A stretch of 46,979 nucleotides of DNA. Source: an uncultured Prochlorococcus sp. GTDB lineage: Bacteria; Cyanobacteriota; Cyanobacteriia; PCC-6307; Cyanobiaceae. The position numbers were made by a program, and so were the translations under genes. The notes under the pieces are model-generated. The model ran no database searches, was not told the DNA's origin, and worked only from the letters and a program-made list of their open reading frames with translations. The stretch covers positions 1 to 46,979 of the forward strand of contig CACGGY010000002.1 of the NCBI GenBank assembly GCA_902572675.1, given 5' to 3'. Every line of letters starts with the position of its first letter. Positions within the stretch are counted from its first letter, which is position 1. Of this stretch, positions 29,223 to 40,229 are shown piece after piece.

Positions 29223-29466
29223 GTATGTTCTTTTTTTTTAGGAATTGTGTGTCTTTTTGGCCTGTCGTCAGGATCCTCTGACTACTAAAGAATTCTCAAA
29301 ATTGATATTTCTCTTCAAAACAGCTGGTATCAAAGCAATTAATTAATTTTCAGATCTTTTTGAAATGTAAATTAATTTTCTTTTTTTTTAAATTTTATTA
29401 CCTGAATTTGTTAACGACTCAACAAAAATATATTTTTTCTTCGGGATCAGTTAAATAAAAAAGAAT

Positions 29467-29820
29467 TCAGCGTTGTTCAACTAAAAGAACTAAATCATCT
29501 ATCTCTAAATCCTCAATATTTTTACCAATTTTTTTTGAAAAAGTACTGAATTTTCTCGAAGTGGACTCTAACTGTTCATACAAAAGATCACTAAATTTTT
29601 TATCATCAAATTTTTTAGATTGGTTATCACACCATTGTCTAAGAGGATTTTTATTTTGATATTCCAAACTATCATCAACATTGATAAGTTTTAAAATCTG
29701 AAGGCAATGAGCGAGTATTCTTAAATGATGTTTCTGCATTATAGATAGATCAAGATTATCAATTTCTTGAATAGTTTCTATATTTAATGGGTTAGACAAG
29801 GGATCAAGATGATTAGACAT
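29467..29820 (-). CDS. Conserved hypothetical protein, divergent from suf cluster
   Basis: 117 aa ORF with ATG; MQKHHLRILAHCLQILK...NPLRQWCDNQ. Confidence 0.7.
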   Translation of the reverse strand: MSNHLDPLSNPLNIETIQEIDNLDLSIMQKHHLRILAHCLQILKLINVDDSLEYQNKNPLRQWCDNQSKKFDDKKFSDLLYEQLESTSRKFSTFSKKIGKNIEDLEIDDLVLLVEQR

Positions 29821-29915
29821 TAATTTTTAGTTTTAATAAAGGAAAAAAACTCAATATTGGGGGTATCTTTCGTTAAAGTATATAAAGCTAATTGTAATAA
29901 GTTATTTTTAATAAC

Positions 29916-31358
29916 ATGGTCAACGAAAATTTAGTTAAAGATGTAGTAAAAGAGCCTTACAAATATGGTTTCGTTACTGATATTGAAACTGAAAAAATAG
30001 AAAAGGGATTAAATGAAGATATCATAAAATTAATTTCACAGAAGAAAGAAGAACCAAAATTTCTTCTTGACTTTAGATTAAAAGCCTTTAAAAAATGGCA
30101 AAAAATGAAAGAGCCTGATTGGGCAGAATTAGGATATAAAAAAATTGATTATCAAGACATTATTTATTACTCTGCTCCCAAGCAAAAAGAGAAAATTTCT
30201 AGCTTAGATGAAGTTGATCCCAAACTTCTTGAAACTTTTGATAAATTAGGAATACCCCTTACAGAGCAAAAAAAACTCACAAATGTAGCAGTAGATGCTG
30301 TCTTTGATAGTGTTTCTATAGCCACAACTTTTAGAGAAGAACTTGCTGAACATGGAGTTATATTTTGCTCAATTAGTGAAGCAGTAAAAAATCACGCGGA
30401 TTTGATTGAAAAATATTTAGGTACAGTAGTGCCAGCTAGTGATAATTATTTTGCAGCACTAAATTCTGCAGTTTTTAGTGATGGTTCTTTTGTTTATATC
30501 CCTAAAGGTGTTAGCTGCCCAATGGATCTATCTTCCTACTTCAGAATTAATAGTGGAGATTCAGGACAATTCGAAAGAACACTAATCATTGCTGAAGAAT
30601 CAAGTTCTGTAAGTTATCTAGAAGGTTGTACAGCTCCAATGTTTGATACAAATACCCTACATGCAGCAGTTGTGGAGCTCATAGCATTAGACGACGCCTC
30701 AATAAAATATTCAACAGTGCAAAATTGGTATGCTGGTGATGAAGAAGGTATTGGCGGAATTTTTAATTTTGTCACCAAGAGAGGAAAATGTTTAGGTAAG
30801 AGAAGTAAAATTAGCTGGTCTCAAGTTGAAACAGGGTCTGCAATTACATGGAAATATCCTAGCTGTCTTCTTTTAGGTGAAGAATCTGTAGGAGAATTTT
30901 ATTCAGTGGCTCTCACCAATAATCTTCAGCAAGCAGATACCGGCACAAAAATGATTCATATCGGTCCTAAGACCAAATCAACTATTGTTAGCAAAGGTAT
31001 TAGTGCAGGTAACTCAAAAAATAGCTATAGAGGTCTTGTCAAAATGGGAACAAAAGCCACAGGATCAAGAAATTACAGTCAATGTGATTCAATGTTAATT
31101 GGGGATCAAGCTTCTGCAAATACATTCCCTTACATCAAATCTCAACAACCAAATTCTGAAATTGAGCATGAAGCAAGCACATGTAGAATCTCAGAAGACC
31201 AACTTTTTTATCTCCAAAGCAGAGGTATAGAATTTGAGGAGGCAGTATCTATGATGGTCAGCGGTTTTTGCAGAGATGTATTTAATCAATTACCTATGGA
31301 ATTTGCTGCTGAAGCAGATAAGTTACTAGCACTTAAACTAGAGGGATCAGTAGGTTAA
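29916..31358 (+). CDS. sufB: Fe-S cluster assembly protein SufB
   Basis: [68 protein letters not shown]. Confidence 0.97.
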   Translation: MVNENLVKDVVKEPYKYGFVTDIETEKIEKGLNEDIIKLISQKKEEPKFLLDFRLKAFKKWQKMKEPDWAELGYKKIDYQDIIYYSAPKQKEKISSLDEVDPKLLETFDKLGIPLTEQKKLTNVAVDAVFDSVSIATTFREELAEHGVIFCSISEAVKNHADLIEKYLGTVVPASDNYFAALNSAVFSDGSFVYIPKGVSCPMDLSSYFRINSGDSGQFERTLIIAEESSSVSYLEGCTAPMFDTNTLHAAVVELIALDDASIKYSTVQNWYAGDEEGIGGIFNFVTKRGKCLGKRSKISWSQVETGSAITWKYPSCLLLGEESVGEFYSVALTNNLQQADTGTKMIHIGPKTKSTIVSKGISAGNSKNSYRGLVKMGTKATGSRNYSQCDSMLIGDQASANTFPYIKSQQPNSEIEHEASTCRISEDQLFYLQSRGIEFEEAVSMMVSGFCRDVFNQLPMEFAAEADKLLALKLEGSVG

Positions 31359-31379
31359 TTAATCAATTTCTAAACTGAA

Positions 31380-32165
31380 ATGCAAAGTAAAATGAAAGAA
31401 TCAGATCCAATTTTAGAAGTTAAAAATCTCTCTGCATCTACTGATAATCTTCCAATTTTAAAAGGGGTTTCACTTACTGTCTATCCTGGAGAAATCCATG
31501 CCATTATGGGGAGAAATGGATGTGGCAAAAGTACTCTTTCGAAAATCATTGCAGGACATCCCTCGTATAATATTACAAATGGCGACATAAAATTTTTAGG
31601 TGAAAACATCAACTCTCTAGAACCTGAAGAGAGATCTCAATCAGGAATTTTTCTTGGTTTTCAATATCCAATTGAGATTCCAGGTGTAAGTAATCTTGAG
31701 TTTCTAAGAGTTTCAACTAATGCTAGAAGGAAATTCCTCAACAAAGAAGAATTGGATACTTTTGATTTTGAAGAATTAGTTAAAGAAAAATTAGAAATTG
31801 TGAAAATGGATCACGCATTCCTATCAAGAAGTGTAAATCAAGGCTTTTCCGGAGGTGAAAAAAAAAGAAATGAAATTCTGCAAATGGCTTTACTTGAGCC
31901 TAAGATAGCAATATTAGATGAGACTGATTCTGGTCTAGATATCGATGCTCTAAGAATAGTGGCATCAGGAATTAAAAAAATATCTAATGCACAAACTGGA
32001 ATTATACTTATCACCCACTATCAAAGATTATTAGATGAAATTAAACCAAATTATGTCCATGTTATGTCAAACGGACAAATCATAAAAACTGGTGAGAGTG
32101 ATCTTGCTCTAGAGCTTGAAGAAAAAGGGTATGAGTGGACTGATAACTTTATAAAAGAGACCTAA
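31380..32165 (+). CDS. sufC: Fe-S cluster assembly ATPase SufC
   Basis: [77 protein letters not shown]. Confidence 0.97.
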   Translation: MQSKMKESDPILEVKNLSASTDNLPILKGVSLTVYPGEIHAIMGRNGCGKSTLSKIIAGHPSYNITNGDIKFLGENINSLEPEERSQSGIFLGFQYPIEIPGVSNLEFLRVSTNARRKFLNKEELDTFDFEELVKEKLEIVKMDHAFLSRSVNQGFSGGEKKRNEILQMALLEPKIAILDETDSGLDIDALRIVASGIKKISNAQTGIILITHYQRLLDEIKPNYVHVMSNGQIIKTGESDLALELEEKGYEWTDNFIKET

Positions 32166-32169
32166 ACAA

Positions 32170-33387
32170 ATGGAAATTATTGAAAAAATAAAAACTAATA
32201 AATTGGATGATAAACAAACAGAAATACAAAAAATCTGTCTTCATAAATTACAATCAAGCCCCCTCCCTAATCCTAAAAGTGAACTATGGAGACTTTCAAA
32301 TAAATCAAAATTGTCAAACTTTTTAGATTACTCAGTGAATCAAAGAGATTTAAAATTTGACATACCATATCCGAAAAATTCTCAAAGTACTATTAGATTA
32401 ATAATTGGTGAGAATTGCCAAATTAAATTGCTAGAGAAAAATTATTCAATACAGCAATTAAGTGAGGATGAATTACACAAATATATCAAGGAACAGATAT
32501 CTTTTTTTAAGCAAAACGAAAATTGGAGTGACCTACTAAATCTGTCTTTAAGTTGTAAAAATAATATTTTGGGATTAAAAATAAATGGATCAAAAATTCC
32601 CCCTATTGAAATTTTTAGTCATGCATCAAGTAATTCTTTAACCGCAAAAACCCTCGTAATATTTTTAGAAAAGAATTGTGATGTTGAATTATTACAAGTA
32701 AATCTTGGTAAAGAAAACTCTTCATTGTCGCAATCAACTTTCTTTTGCTTGAAAGAAAATAGTTCCGTAAATCATGGTGTTGTTTCTTACGGTAAAAACA
32801 GATCCAATCTATTAAATTCTCTCAATGTAATTCAACAAAAAAATAGTGCATACAACTTAGGATCTTTACATTTCAAATTCAATTACGCGAGATTTGAAAT
32901 TAGTATTAAACAATCTGCTGGAAACGCTAAAACAAACATCAAAGGTTTGCAAATAACAAAAAATGATGAGCAGATTTCAACCTATACAAAAATAGAATTT
33001 AATGGCCCAAATGGATTTCTAGATCAAATTAATAAATCACTTGCTGATGATAAATCACATGCAATATTTGAAGGTTCAATAATAGTTCCGAAAATTGCCC
33101 AAAGAACTGATGCTTCCCAATTAAGTAGAAATTTACTTTTATCAAATCTCGCACAAATAGATACCAAACCTCAATTAGAAATAATTGCTGATGATGTCAA
33201 ATGCAAACATGGCGCTACAATCTCGCAACTAAATGAAGAAGAACTTTTTTATATGCGAACAAGAGGGATCACATTAACAGAAGCAAGTAAACTACAATTA
33301 AGTTCTTACTTTCAAGAAATAATTTCATTTATTCCCATTTCAAAAGATAGATGGGATTTGCTTGATAAACTTTTAAATGAGAATTAA
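32170..33387 (+). CDS. sufD: Fe-S cluster assembly protein SufD
   Basis: IIADDVKCKHGATISQLNEEELFYMRTRGIT typical SufD C-terminus; position between sufC and sufS. Confidence 0.95.
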   Translation: MEIIEKIKTNKLDDKQTEIQKICLHKLQSSPLPNPKSELWRLSNKSKLSNFLDYSVNQRDLKFDIPYPKNSQSTIRLIIGENCQIKLLEKNYSIQQLSEDELHKYIKEQISFFKQNENWSDLLNLSLSCKNNILGLKINGSKIPPIEIFSHASSNSLTAKTLVIFLEKNCDVELLQVNLGKENSSLSQSTFFCLKENSSVNHGVVSYGKNRSNLLNSLNVIQQKNSAYNLGSLHFKFNYARFEISIKQSAGNAKTNIKGLQITKNDEQISTYTKIEFNGPNGFLDQINKSLADDKSHAIFEGSIIVPKIAQRTDASQLSRNLLLSNLAQIDTKPQLEIIADDVKCKHGATISQLNEEELFYMRTRGITLTEASKLQLSSYFQEIISFIPISKDRWDLLDKLLNEN

Positions 33388-34640
33388 TGGAAACGATTCA
33401 AAATTTTCCTGAAATAACGAAGAAAGACTTTCCTCTTTTAAATAAGAACTTAAAAAGTAATGAGCAAATTATTTATTTAGACCATGCGGCAACCACACAA
33501 AAACCAATACAAGTTTTAAAAAAAATTGATGAATATTACAAAAACTTTAATGCCAATGTACATAGAGGGGCACATCAATTAAGTGCTAAAGCAACAGAAG
33601 AATTTGAAAATGCACGATATTTAATTAGCAAATACATAAAAGCGAATTCAACAAAAGAAATTATTTTCACAAGAAATGCTACTGAGGCAATCAATCTAGT
33701 AGCTAGATCATGGGGTGAATATTCATTAAAAGAAAACGATGAAATTCTCTTATCAATAATGGAGCATCATAGCAATATTGTTCCATGGCAAATGGTTGCA
33801 GCAAAAAATAAATGCAAATTAAAGTTTATAGGTATAGATAAAGATGGGAAATTAGATATAGAGGACTTTAAATCAAAACTAACATCTAGAACTAAACTTG
33901 TTAGCCTAGTACATGTTAGTAATACGCTAGGTTGCTGTAATCCAATCAAAGAAATAACTAAATTAGCTAAACAAAAAGGTTCTTTAGTGTTAATAGATGC
34001 ATGTCAAAGTTTGGCTCATCAAAAACTGGATGTTATTGATCTTAATATAGATTTTTTAGCTGGATCAGGACATAAATTATGCGGTCCTACAGGTATTGGC
34101 TTTCTCTGGTCAAGAAAAGAAATCCTAGAAAAAATTCCTCCTCTCTTTGGAGGTGGCGAAATGATTCAAGATGTTTTTGAAGAGACAAGTACTTGGGCAG
34201 AACTACCACACAAATTTGAAGCTGGAACTCCAGCCATTGCAGAAGCAATAGGTCTTGCAGAAGCAATTAATTATATTAACAATATTGGATTGAATGAAAT
34301 TCATGAATATGAAAAGACTATTACTAAATATTTATTTGAAAAATTAAATCAAATAGAAAATATTGAAATCATAGGTCCATCGCCGGAGATAGATCCAAAC
34401 AGAGCCTCACTTGCCACCTTTTATATAAAAAATATACATTCAAATGATATTGCTGAAATTCTTGATTCAAAAGGAATTTGCATCAGAAGTGGCCACCATT
34501 GCTGTCAACCTCTTCACAGATACATTGGAATTAAATCAACAGCTAGAATCAGCATGAATTTCACAACCAATAAGGAAGACATTGATATGTTTATAGAAAA
34601 ATTAAAAGATACTATTGATTTTCTAAAAATCAATTCTTAA
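33387..34640 (+). CDS. sufS: Cysteine desulfurase SufS
   Basis: YLDHAATTQKP, SIMEHHSNIVPWQ, SGHKLCGPTGIGFLW (PLP Lys), IRSGHHCCQPL (active Cys). Confidence 0.96.
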   Translation: METIQNFPEITKKDFPLLNKNLKSNEQIIYLDHAATTQKPIQVLKKIDEYYKNFNANVHRGAHQLSAKATEEFENARYLISKYIKANSTKEIIFTRNATEAINLVARSWGEYSLKENDEILLSIMEHHSNIVPWQMVAAKNKCKLKFIGIDKDGKLDIEDFKSKLTSRTKLVSLVHVSNTLGCCNPIKEITKLAKQKGSLVLIDACQSLAHQKLDVIDLNIDFLAGSGHKLCGPTGIGFLWSRKEILEKIPPLFGGGEMIQDVFEETSTWAELPHKFEAGTPAIAEAIGLAEAINYINNIGLNEIHEYEKTITKYLFEKLNQIENIEIIGPSPEIDPNRASLATFYIKNIHSNDIAEILDSKGICIRSGHHCCQPLHRYIGIKSTARISMNFTTNKEDIDMFIEKLKDTIDFLKINS

Positions 34641-36562
34641 ATATTCAAAGCATTTTTTAAAAACTCCTGAGATTTTTGCATTACTACTTCTTTATTTTCA
34701 ATATTTCTAAAACCGTGCCCTTCATTATCAAAAAAAATAACTTCTGAATATTTATTATTCTGAATCAAAATTTCTTGAATTTTTAAAGTTTGTTTATAAG
34801 AAATAACCGTATCTTTTTTTCCATGAAACAATAAGATAGGTTTTTTTATTTTGTTAATATGATTTATTGGTGATCTATTTATATAATCATCATGGTTTTT
34901 TGCATAATTTCCTACCAATGAATTTAAATAATCTTTTTCAAACCTATGAGTGTTGTAATACATATCATTCAAATCAATGACAGGATATTTACAAATTGCT
35001 GCTGTAAAAATAGACCCATATAATAAACAATTCAAAGCAGTTAACCCTCCAGCACTATTCCCAAAAATTACTACTTTTTCACTATCAACTTGATTTGATT
35101 TAATCAATTCAAGAGCTAGTGCTTTGCAATCATAAGAATCAACAATACCCCATTTATAATTCAACCTCTCTCTATATGCTTTGCCAAATCCTGATGATCC
35201 TCCATAATTGACTTCAGCAACAAAAAATCCCTTAGACGTCCAATATTGAACTTCAGAATTATATGATCCATCAAAAAATGAAGTTGGTCCACTATGAGCT
35301 CTAACAAAAAGTGGTGGTTTTCTAAATTTTTCAACAAGCGGCTTATATAAAAAAGAATGAGTAGATTTATCTTCAAAACCGTTAAACCAAAAAGATTCAG
35401 GTTTTGAACAATCTTTTATATGATCAAAAAATATCTGCTCAGAAAAATTTGATAAAACTTTTTTTGCAAAATCAATTTCAAATACAATTCCAAAAAAATC
35501 AGATCCATAACCTTTTAAAAGAACTTTTTTCCGAAAAACACTGAAATCACTTATTGAGGTAAAAGGAGTAGAAAATTCTTTGACAAATTCAAGATCTTCA
35601 TATTGTTCCACTATTAAATTATTTTCTTTTTTTGCTAGGCAAAACAAATTTTTTATGGTCCCTGAAAAGAATTTTATTCCAGTAACCCATTGTGGTGTTC
35701 CATATTCAATGAAATTTCTCTCTACTCTTTTCTTAATAAAAATATTCTCAATTTCACTAACATCTAAAAACAATAAGTTCCACCATCCAGAACTATCTTC
35801 AGAACATACTAAATGTGTTTCACTTATCCAATAGGGTTGAAAAAAAGAAACGTTGTTTTTGGAATTTATCAACTTATTTGTGAATTTTTTTATTTTTTGT
35901 ATCTGGCCATTTAAATCTATTTGAGCAAAAAACAGCTCATTTTTCTCCCAGGGCATATATGGAGAATCCCACTCTATCCAAGAAAGTAAGTTAACAGATG
36001 TATTACAAGATAATTCTCCAGCAAAATTTTTAAATTTTTTTATTATATGAATATCTTGTTTAGTTTTTTTTAAATTTAAAGAAAATAAATAATCTCTATT
36101 ATTTATTTCGCAAATGCCATACAATAAATTTTTTTCAGAAATGACAAATGAAGAATCAAAATTTCCATCAATTGATTTAGAGAGTTGCTTAGGTTCTTGA
36201 ATTGAAACAAGATATTTATTTTGGCTTCTATAAGTTGACGCTGCCTCATTAAAAATTTGAAACCATACTGCCTTGGTAATCTGATCTATCCATATCAAAT
36301 AAAAATTATTTTTAAAATTTATACATTTATAAGATTTACCACCATATCCATGGAAATTATTTTTAATATTATATTTTTTGCTTGTTAATTTCTGAGGAAA
36401 CGCTCCTTTGTCATTAAATGGTCTTGCAAAAATGGCATTTTCATTTTGCTCTTCACAAACAACATCAATCCAAAAAATGATATCCCTAATAATAGTTAAT
36501 TCCTTAAAAGCTTTTTTTTGAGATTTAGTTTGCCTAACTTTTAACTTATCATCATTACCCAT
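34637..36562 (-). CDS. Prolyl oligopeptidase family (S9) serine peptidase
   Basis: Beta-propeller-like N-terminus; RAHSGPTSFFDGSYNSEVQYWTSKGFFVAEVNYGGSSGFG; nucleophile GNSAGG; catalytic GHGF. Confidence 0.9.
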   Translation of the reverse strand: MGNDDKLKVRQTKSQKKAFKELTIIRDIIFWIDVVCEEQNENAIFARPFNDKGAFPQKLTSKKYNIKNNFHGYGGKSYKCINFKNNFYLIWIDQITKAVWFQIFNEAASTYRSQNKYLVSIQEPKQLSKSIDGNFDSSFVISEKNLLYGICEINNRDYLFSLNLKKTKQDIHIIKKFKNFAGELSCNTSVNLLSWIEWDSPYMPWEKNELFFAQIDLNGQIQKIKKFTNKLINSKNNVSFFQPYWISETHLVCSEDSSGWWNLLFLDVSEIENIFIKKRVERNFIEYGTPQWVTGIKFFSGTIKNLFCLAKKENNLIVEQYEDLEFVKEFSTPFTSISDFSVFRKKVLLKGYGSDFFGIVFEIDFAKKVLSNFSEQIFFDHIKDCSKPESFWFNGFEDKSTHSFLYKPLVEKFRKPPLFVRAHSGPTSFFDGSYNSEVQYWTSKGFFVAEVNYGGSSGFGKAYRERLNYKWGIVDSYDCKALALELIKSNQVDSEKVVIFGNSAGGLTALNCLLYGSIFTAAICKYPVIDLNDMYYNTHRFEKDYLNSLVGNYAKNHDDYINRSPINHINKIKKPILLFHGKKDTVISYKQTLKIQEILIQNNKYSEVIFFDNEGHGFRNIENKEVVMQKSQEFLKNALNI

Positions 36563-36640
36563 TTAAAAAAAAATATAAAGAAAGTAAATTAAAGTGCTAA
36601 TATTTTTATAGCTAAACTCTTAATTAAAAACTTTTTTAAC

Positions 36641-37246
36641 GTGGCAAACCATTTTTCACAACTTGCAAAAAAGTCAAGAACGAATGGAAGCTCAGAAAAA
36701 ATTTCAAAAGAACAAACAGGTAAGCCATCTTTAGACATTTATAAACTTGGTGATGATGTATTAAGGCAAAATTCTAAAAGAATAACAAAGGTTGATGAAT
36801 CAATCAGAAAACTTGCTAGAGAAATGCTTCAAAGCATGTATGCAGCTAAAGGAATTGGACTCGCCGCACCTCAAATTGGTATCAACAAAGAGCTTCTTGT
36901 CATAGATGTAAATTTTGAAGATTCAGCAGCAGAACCTCTAATATTAATCAATCCAGAAATTACAGACTTTGGAACAACCCTTAATTCATACGAAGAAGGC
37001 TGCTTGAGTATACCTGGCGTCTATTTAAATGTAGTAAGACCTTCAACTATAAAATTAAAATTTAGAGATGAAATGGGAAGACCACGTAAAATGAAAGCAG
37101 ATGGACTTCTAGCGAGGTGTATTCAACACGAGATGGATCACTTAAACGGAATATTATTTGTTGATAGAGTTACATCAAAAGATGATTTGAACAAAGAACT
37201 TATAAAGGAAGGGTTTAATGAAAAAGACGTAATTTCTATTAATTAA
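36641..37246 (+). CDS. def: Peptide deformylase
   Basis: GIGLAAPQIGI, EEGCLSIPG, QHEMDHLNGILFVDR. Confidence 0.96.
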   Translation: MANHFSQLAKKSRTNGSSEKISKEQTGKPSLDIYKLGDDVLRQNSKRITKVDESIRKLAREMLQSMYAAKGIGLAAPQIGINKELLVIDVNFEDSAAEPLILINPEITDFGTTLNSYEEGCLSIPGVYLNVVRPSTIKLKFRDEMGRPRKMKADGLLARCIQHEMDHLNGILFVDRVTSKDDLNKELIKEGFNEKDVISIN

Positions 37247-37250
37247 TCTA

Positions 37251-37592
37251 ATGACTGAAACTACAATATTTCAAAAAATAATTAATGAAGAAATACCTTG
37301 CGATAAGCTTTATGAAGATGAGTTTTGTATTGCGTTTAATGATATTCAAGCGCAAGCCCCAATACATTTTTTAGTGATTCCAAAAAAGCCAATTGTTAAT
37401 TTATTAGATTGTATTGAAGAAGATGCAAATTTACTAGGGCATTTACTTTTTATTGGTAGCAAGATAGCTAAATCAAAAAATTTAACTAATTGGAGAACAG
37501 TAATTAATACCGGAGCAGAATCGGGACAAACAGTATTTCATTTACATATTCATTTTTTATCCGGAAGAAAAATGAAGTGGCCCCCAGGTTAA
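37251..37592 (+). CDS. HIT family protein
   Basis: FQKIINEEIPCDKLYEDEFCIAFNDIQAQAPIHFLVIPKKP; HLHIHFLSGR. Confidence 0.93.
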   Translation: MTETTIFQKIINEEIPCDKLYEDEFCIAFNDIQAQAPIHFLVIPKKPIVNLLDCIEEDANLLGHLLFIGSKIAKSKNLTNWRTVINTGAESGQTVFHLHIHFLSGRKMKWPPG

Positions 37593-37641
37593 AACTCTCG
37601 AAAGAAAGATTAATTGGTTATAAATAAGTAAAAAAAACAAA

Positions 37642-37920
37642 ATGAATACATCAGATTCCTTAAATACAGAATCCAAAAATTTATTCAATTTGATCTCAAA
37701 AAATTGGGAAGAGCTAGATGATTCACTAAAAACTAAGTTAATAAAAATTTGGAGAGTTTTAACTTATAAATGGCAATTACAAATTTTATTTAATCTACCT
37801 TTTCTTTTATGGTGGGTATTAGATAAATCTTTTCCAAAAGTTCATGAATTTGATTCAACAATCTTGAATTACTTAAATTTACCTGACTGGGTACTTACAT
37901 TTATTGGCTTTAGTCAATAG
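37642..37920 (+). CDS. Hypothetical small membrane protein
   Basis: 92 aa, hydrophobic segment LQILFNLPFLLWWVLD; tight spacing within a + strand gene run. Confidence 0.65.
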   Translation: MNTSDSLNTESKNLFNLISKNWEELDDSLKTKLIKIWRVLTYKWQLQILFNLPFLLWWVLDKSFPKVHEFDSTILNYLNLPDWVLTFIGFSQ

Positions 37921-37962
37921 ACTGCTAAAAGTTATAATCTATTTTATAAAACTAGTCGAGTA

Positions 37963-39945
37963 ATGGATAAAGCAGTTAATAATAAATCCAAAATACTATA
38001 CCAATTACAAAAGTTAAGGAAGCTATCCCAGCCATTTTTTCTTCCCATAGATCAATGTAATGGATTTCAATTCATATGGCTTTTGATTTCACTTTTATTT
38101 TGTGTTGGTGGAGTAGTACTTGTTGGTCTTTCAGGAATAATCAGTTTTTTTGAAAGCTTTCAACCAATTTTTCTTGAGAAATATTTCGGAGGTGTAGTAG
38201 GTACTGTCAATTCAATTTGGGCTGGTAGCTGGGGATTGCTTTTCTCTGTTTTATTTTTAATTGGATCAGGGAGCTTTTTTAGCTTAAGACGTCAATTAAA
38301 AAACCGTAGATGGTTACATTGGTTATTCCTTGCGATAATTGTATTAATGCTTTTAGCAGTAAATGGAATAAACGCAGGTATTGGATTCATAGCTAGAGAT
38401 TTAACAAATGCTTTAGTAGAAAAACAAGAAGAGGGTTTTTATCGGATATTGGGGATTTACGCTTGTTGTTTCGCTGTGGCTCTACCAATACGTGTTTCCC
38501 AAATATTTTTTACATATAAGTTAGGAATTATTTGGAGAGAATGGCTTTCAAAAAGTTTAGTCAAAGATTATATGACTAATAAAGCTTATTACCAATTAAA
38601 TCCCAACGATGAAGAACAAACCGATGTAGATAATCCTGATCAAAGAATCACAGATGATACACGAGCTTTTACCGGGCAAAGTCTTTCTTTCACATTAGGT
38701 ATTTTTGATGCCCTACTAACATTTTCACTTAATATTCTTATTTTATGGAGTATTAGTACAACACTTACTTTTTCTTTATTTGGTTACGCCGCATTTGCAA
38801 CTTCTATTCTTTTAATTGCTGGAAAAAATCTTGTAAAGATTGACTTTGATCAACTCAGATATGAAGCAGATTTTCGATATGGCTTAGTACATATTAGAGA
38901 TAATGCTGAATCAATAGCCTTTTATTCTGGGGAGAATCCTGAACGAAGTGAAACTGAAAGGCGCTTAGGAGAAGTGGTGAGAAACTTTAATTTACTGATT
39001 ATTTGGAGAGTAATAATAGACGTCATGAGAAGATCCATTAATTATGCTGGAAATTTCTTTCCATATTTAATAATGGCAATCCCTTACTTTAAAGGTGATA
39101 TTGATTATGGACGCTTTATTCAGGCAAGCTTTGCATTTGGAATGGTCGAGGGTTCGTTATTTTTCATTGTTAATCAAATCGAAGAACTTGCAAAATTTAC
39201 TGCTGGAATTGGCAGATTAGAAGGATTCCAGTCAAAAGTTGAATCCATTAGTCAAACCAACCCAACAAGTAACCAAAACGTTATTTCAGATTACCCCTCA
39301 ATTCTTATTAATAATGCTGATCTTTCGCCCCCAGGATCAAATAAAACAATAATTAAAAATTTAAATTTAAGCATCGATAATAATCAATCATTGTTGGTAG
39401 TAGGACCATCTGGGTGCGGGAAAACATCTTTACTAAGAATGATTAGTGGTTTATGGGAACCCGATCAGGGAGTAGTAAAAAAACCAAAAATTGGGGAATT
39501 ATTATTCATACCTCAAAAACCATATATGTTACTAGGTTCTTTAAGGGAACAATTATGTTATCCCACAGAAGTTAAGAAATTTAGTGATGAACATTTGACT
39601 TCTGTCCTTCATGAAGTAAATTTACAAACCCTAGTAGATAGGTATCCCAATCTTGATATCAAACAAGATTGGCCACGAATTCTTTCTCTAGGCGAACAGC
39701 AAAGATTGGCTTTTGCAAGACTATTACTGAATTCTCCAAGATTTGCAGTACTTGATGAAGCAACAAGTGCTTTAGATATTAACACTGAAAAAAAACTATA
39801 TAGTTTACTAAAGGAACGAGAACTTTCTCTTATTAGTGTTGGACATAGACCTAGCTTAAAAGATTTTCACGAGAATATTTTAGAATTAAATGGACAAGGA
39901 GACTGGAAATTATTGACTTCTGATAAGTATAATTTTAAGGATTAG
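37963..39945 (+). CDS. SbmA/BacA-like (ABC_membrane_2) ABC transporter permease-ATPase fusion
   Basis: GFIARDLTNALVEKQEEGFYRILGIY; REWLSKSLVKDYMTNKAYYQLN; GPSGCGKTSLLRMISGLW; SLGEQQRLAFARLLLNSPRFAVLDEATSALD. Confidence 0.9.
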   Translation: MDKAVNNKSKILYQLQKLRKLSQPFFLPIDQCNGFQFIWLLISLLFCVGGVVLVGLSGIISFFESFQPIFLEKYFGGVVGTVNSIWAGSWGLLFSVLFLIGSGSFFSLRRQLKNRRWLHWLFLAIIVLMLLAVNGINAGIGFIARDLTNALVEKQEEGFYRILGIYACCFAVALPIRVSQIFFTYKLGIIWREWLSKSLVKDYMTNKAYYQLNPNDEEQTDVDNPDQRITDDTRAFTGQSLSFTLGIFDALLTFSLNILILWSISTTLTFSLFGYAAFATSILLIAGKNLVKIDFDQLRYEADFRYGLVHIRDNAESIAFYSGENPERSETERRLGEVVRNFNLLIIWRVIIDVMRRSINYAGNFFPYLIMAIPYFKGDIDYGRFIQASFAFGMVEGSLFFIVNQIEELAKFTAGIGRLEGFQSKVESISQTNPTSNQNVISDYPSILINNADLSPPGSNKTIIKNLNLSIDNNQSLLVVGPSGCGKTSLLRMISGLWEPDQGVVKKPKIGELLFIPQKPYMLLGSLREQLCYPTEVKKFSDEHLTSVLHEVNLQTLVDRYPNLDIKQDWPRILSLGEQQRLAFARLLLNSPRFAVLDEATSALDINTEKKLYSLLKERELSLISVGHRPSLKDFHENILELNGQGDWKLLTSDKYNFKD

Positions 39946-39953
39946 CAAAAAAA

Positions 39954-40229
39954 ATGAATTCTAAAGAAGAACAAACTAACTCAGAAGTCACTAATCTAGA
40001 GAATAAGAGTTACGTGGAACAACAGAAAGATTCAAATTACATTGATGAACAAATTAGAGAAGATAAATTAGATGAAAAATCTGTAGAAATTGAAGATGAA
40101 TATAAATTTGGATGGAGTAGTTATTCTGAAATAACTAATGGAAGATTCGCAATGATTGGCTTCCTTGCAATAATATTAATTGAATTATTTAGTAAACAAT
40201 CGTTTTTAAAATGGGCAGGAATCTTATAA
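39954..40229 (+). CDS. High-light-inducible protein (Hli) with extended acidic N-terminus
   Basis: C-terminal FGWSSYSEITNGRFAMIGFLAIILIELFSKQ carries the ExxNGRxAMIGF motif. Confidence 0.88.
   Translation: MNSKEEQTNSEVTNLENKSYVEQQKDSNYIDEQIREDKLDEKSVEIEDEYKFGWSSYSEITNGRFAMIGFLAIILIELFSKQSFLKWAGIL

Noticed and set aside
35161-35834. ORFs 35161-35376 (-) and 35580-35834 (+)
   Set aside because: Overlap the S9 peptidase gene in other frames; no supporting features.
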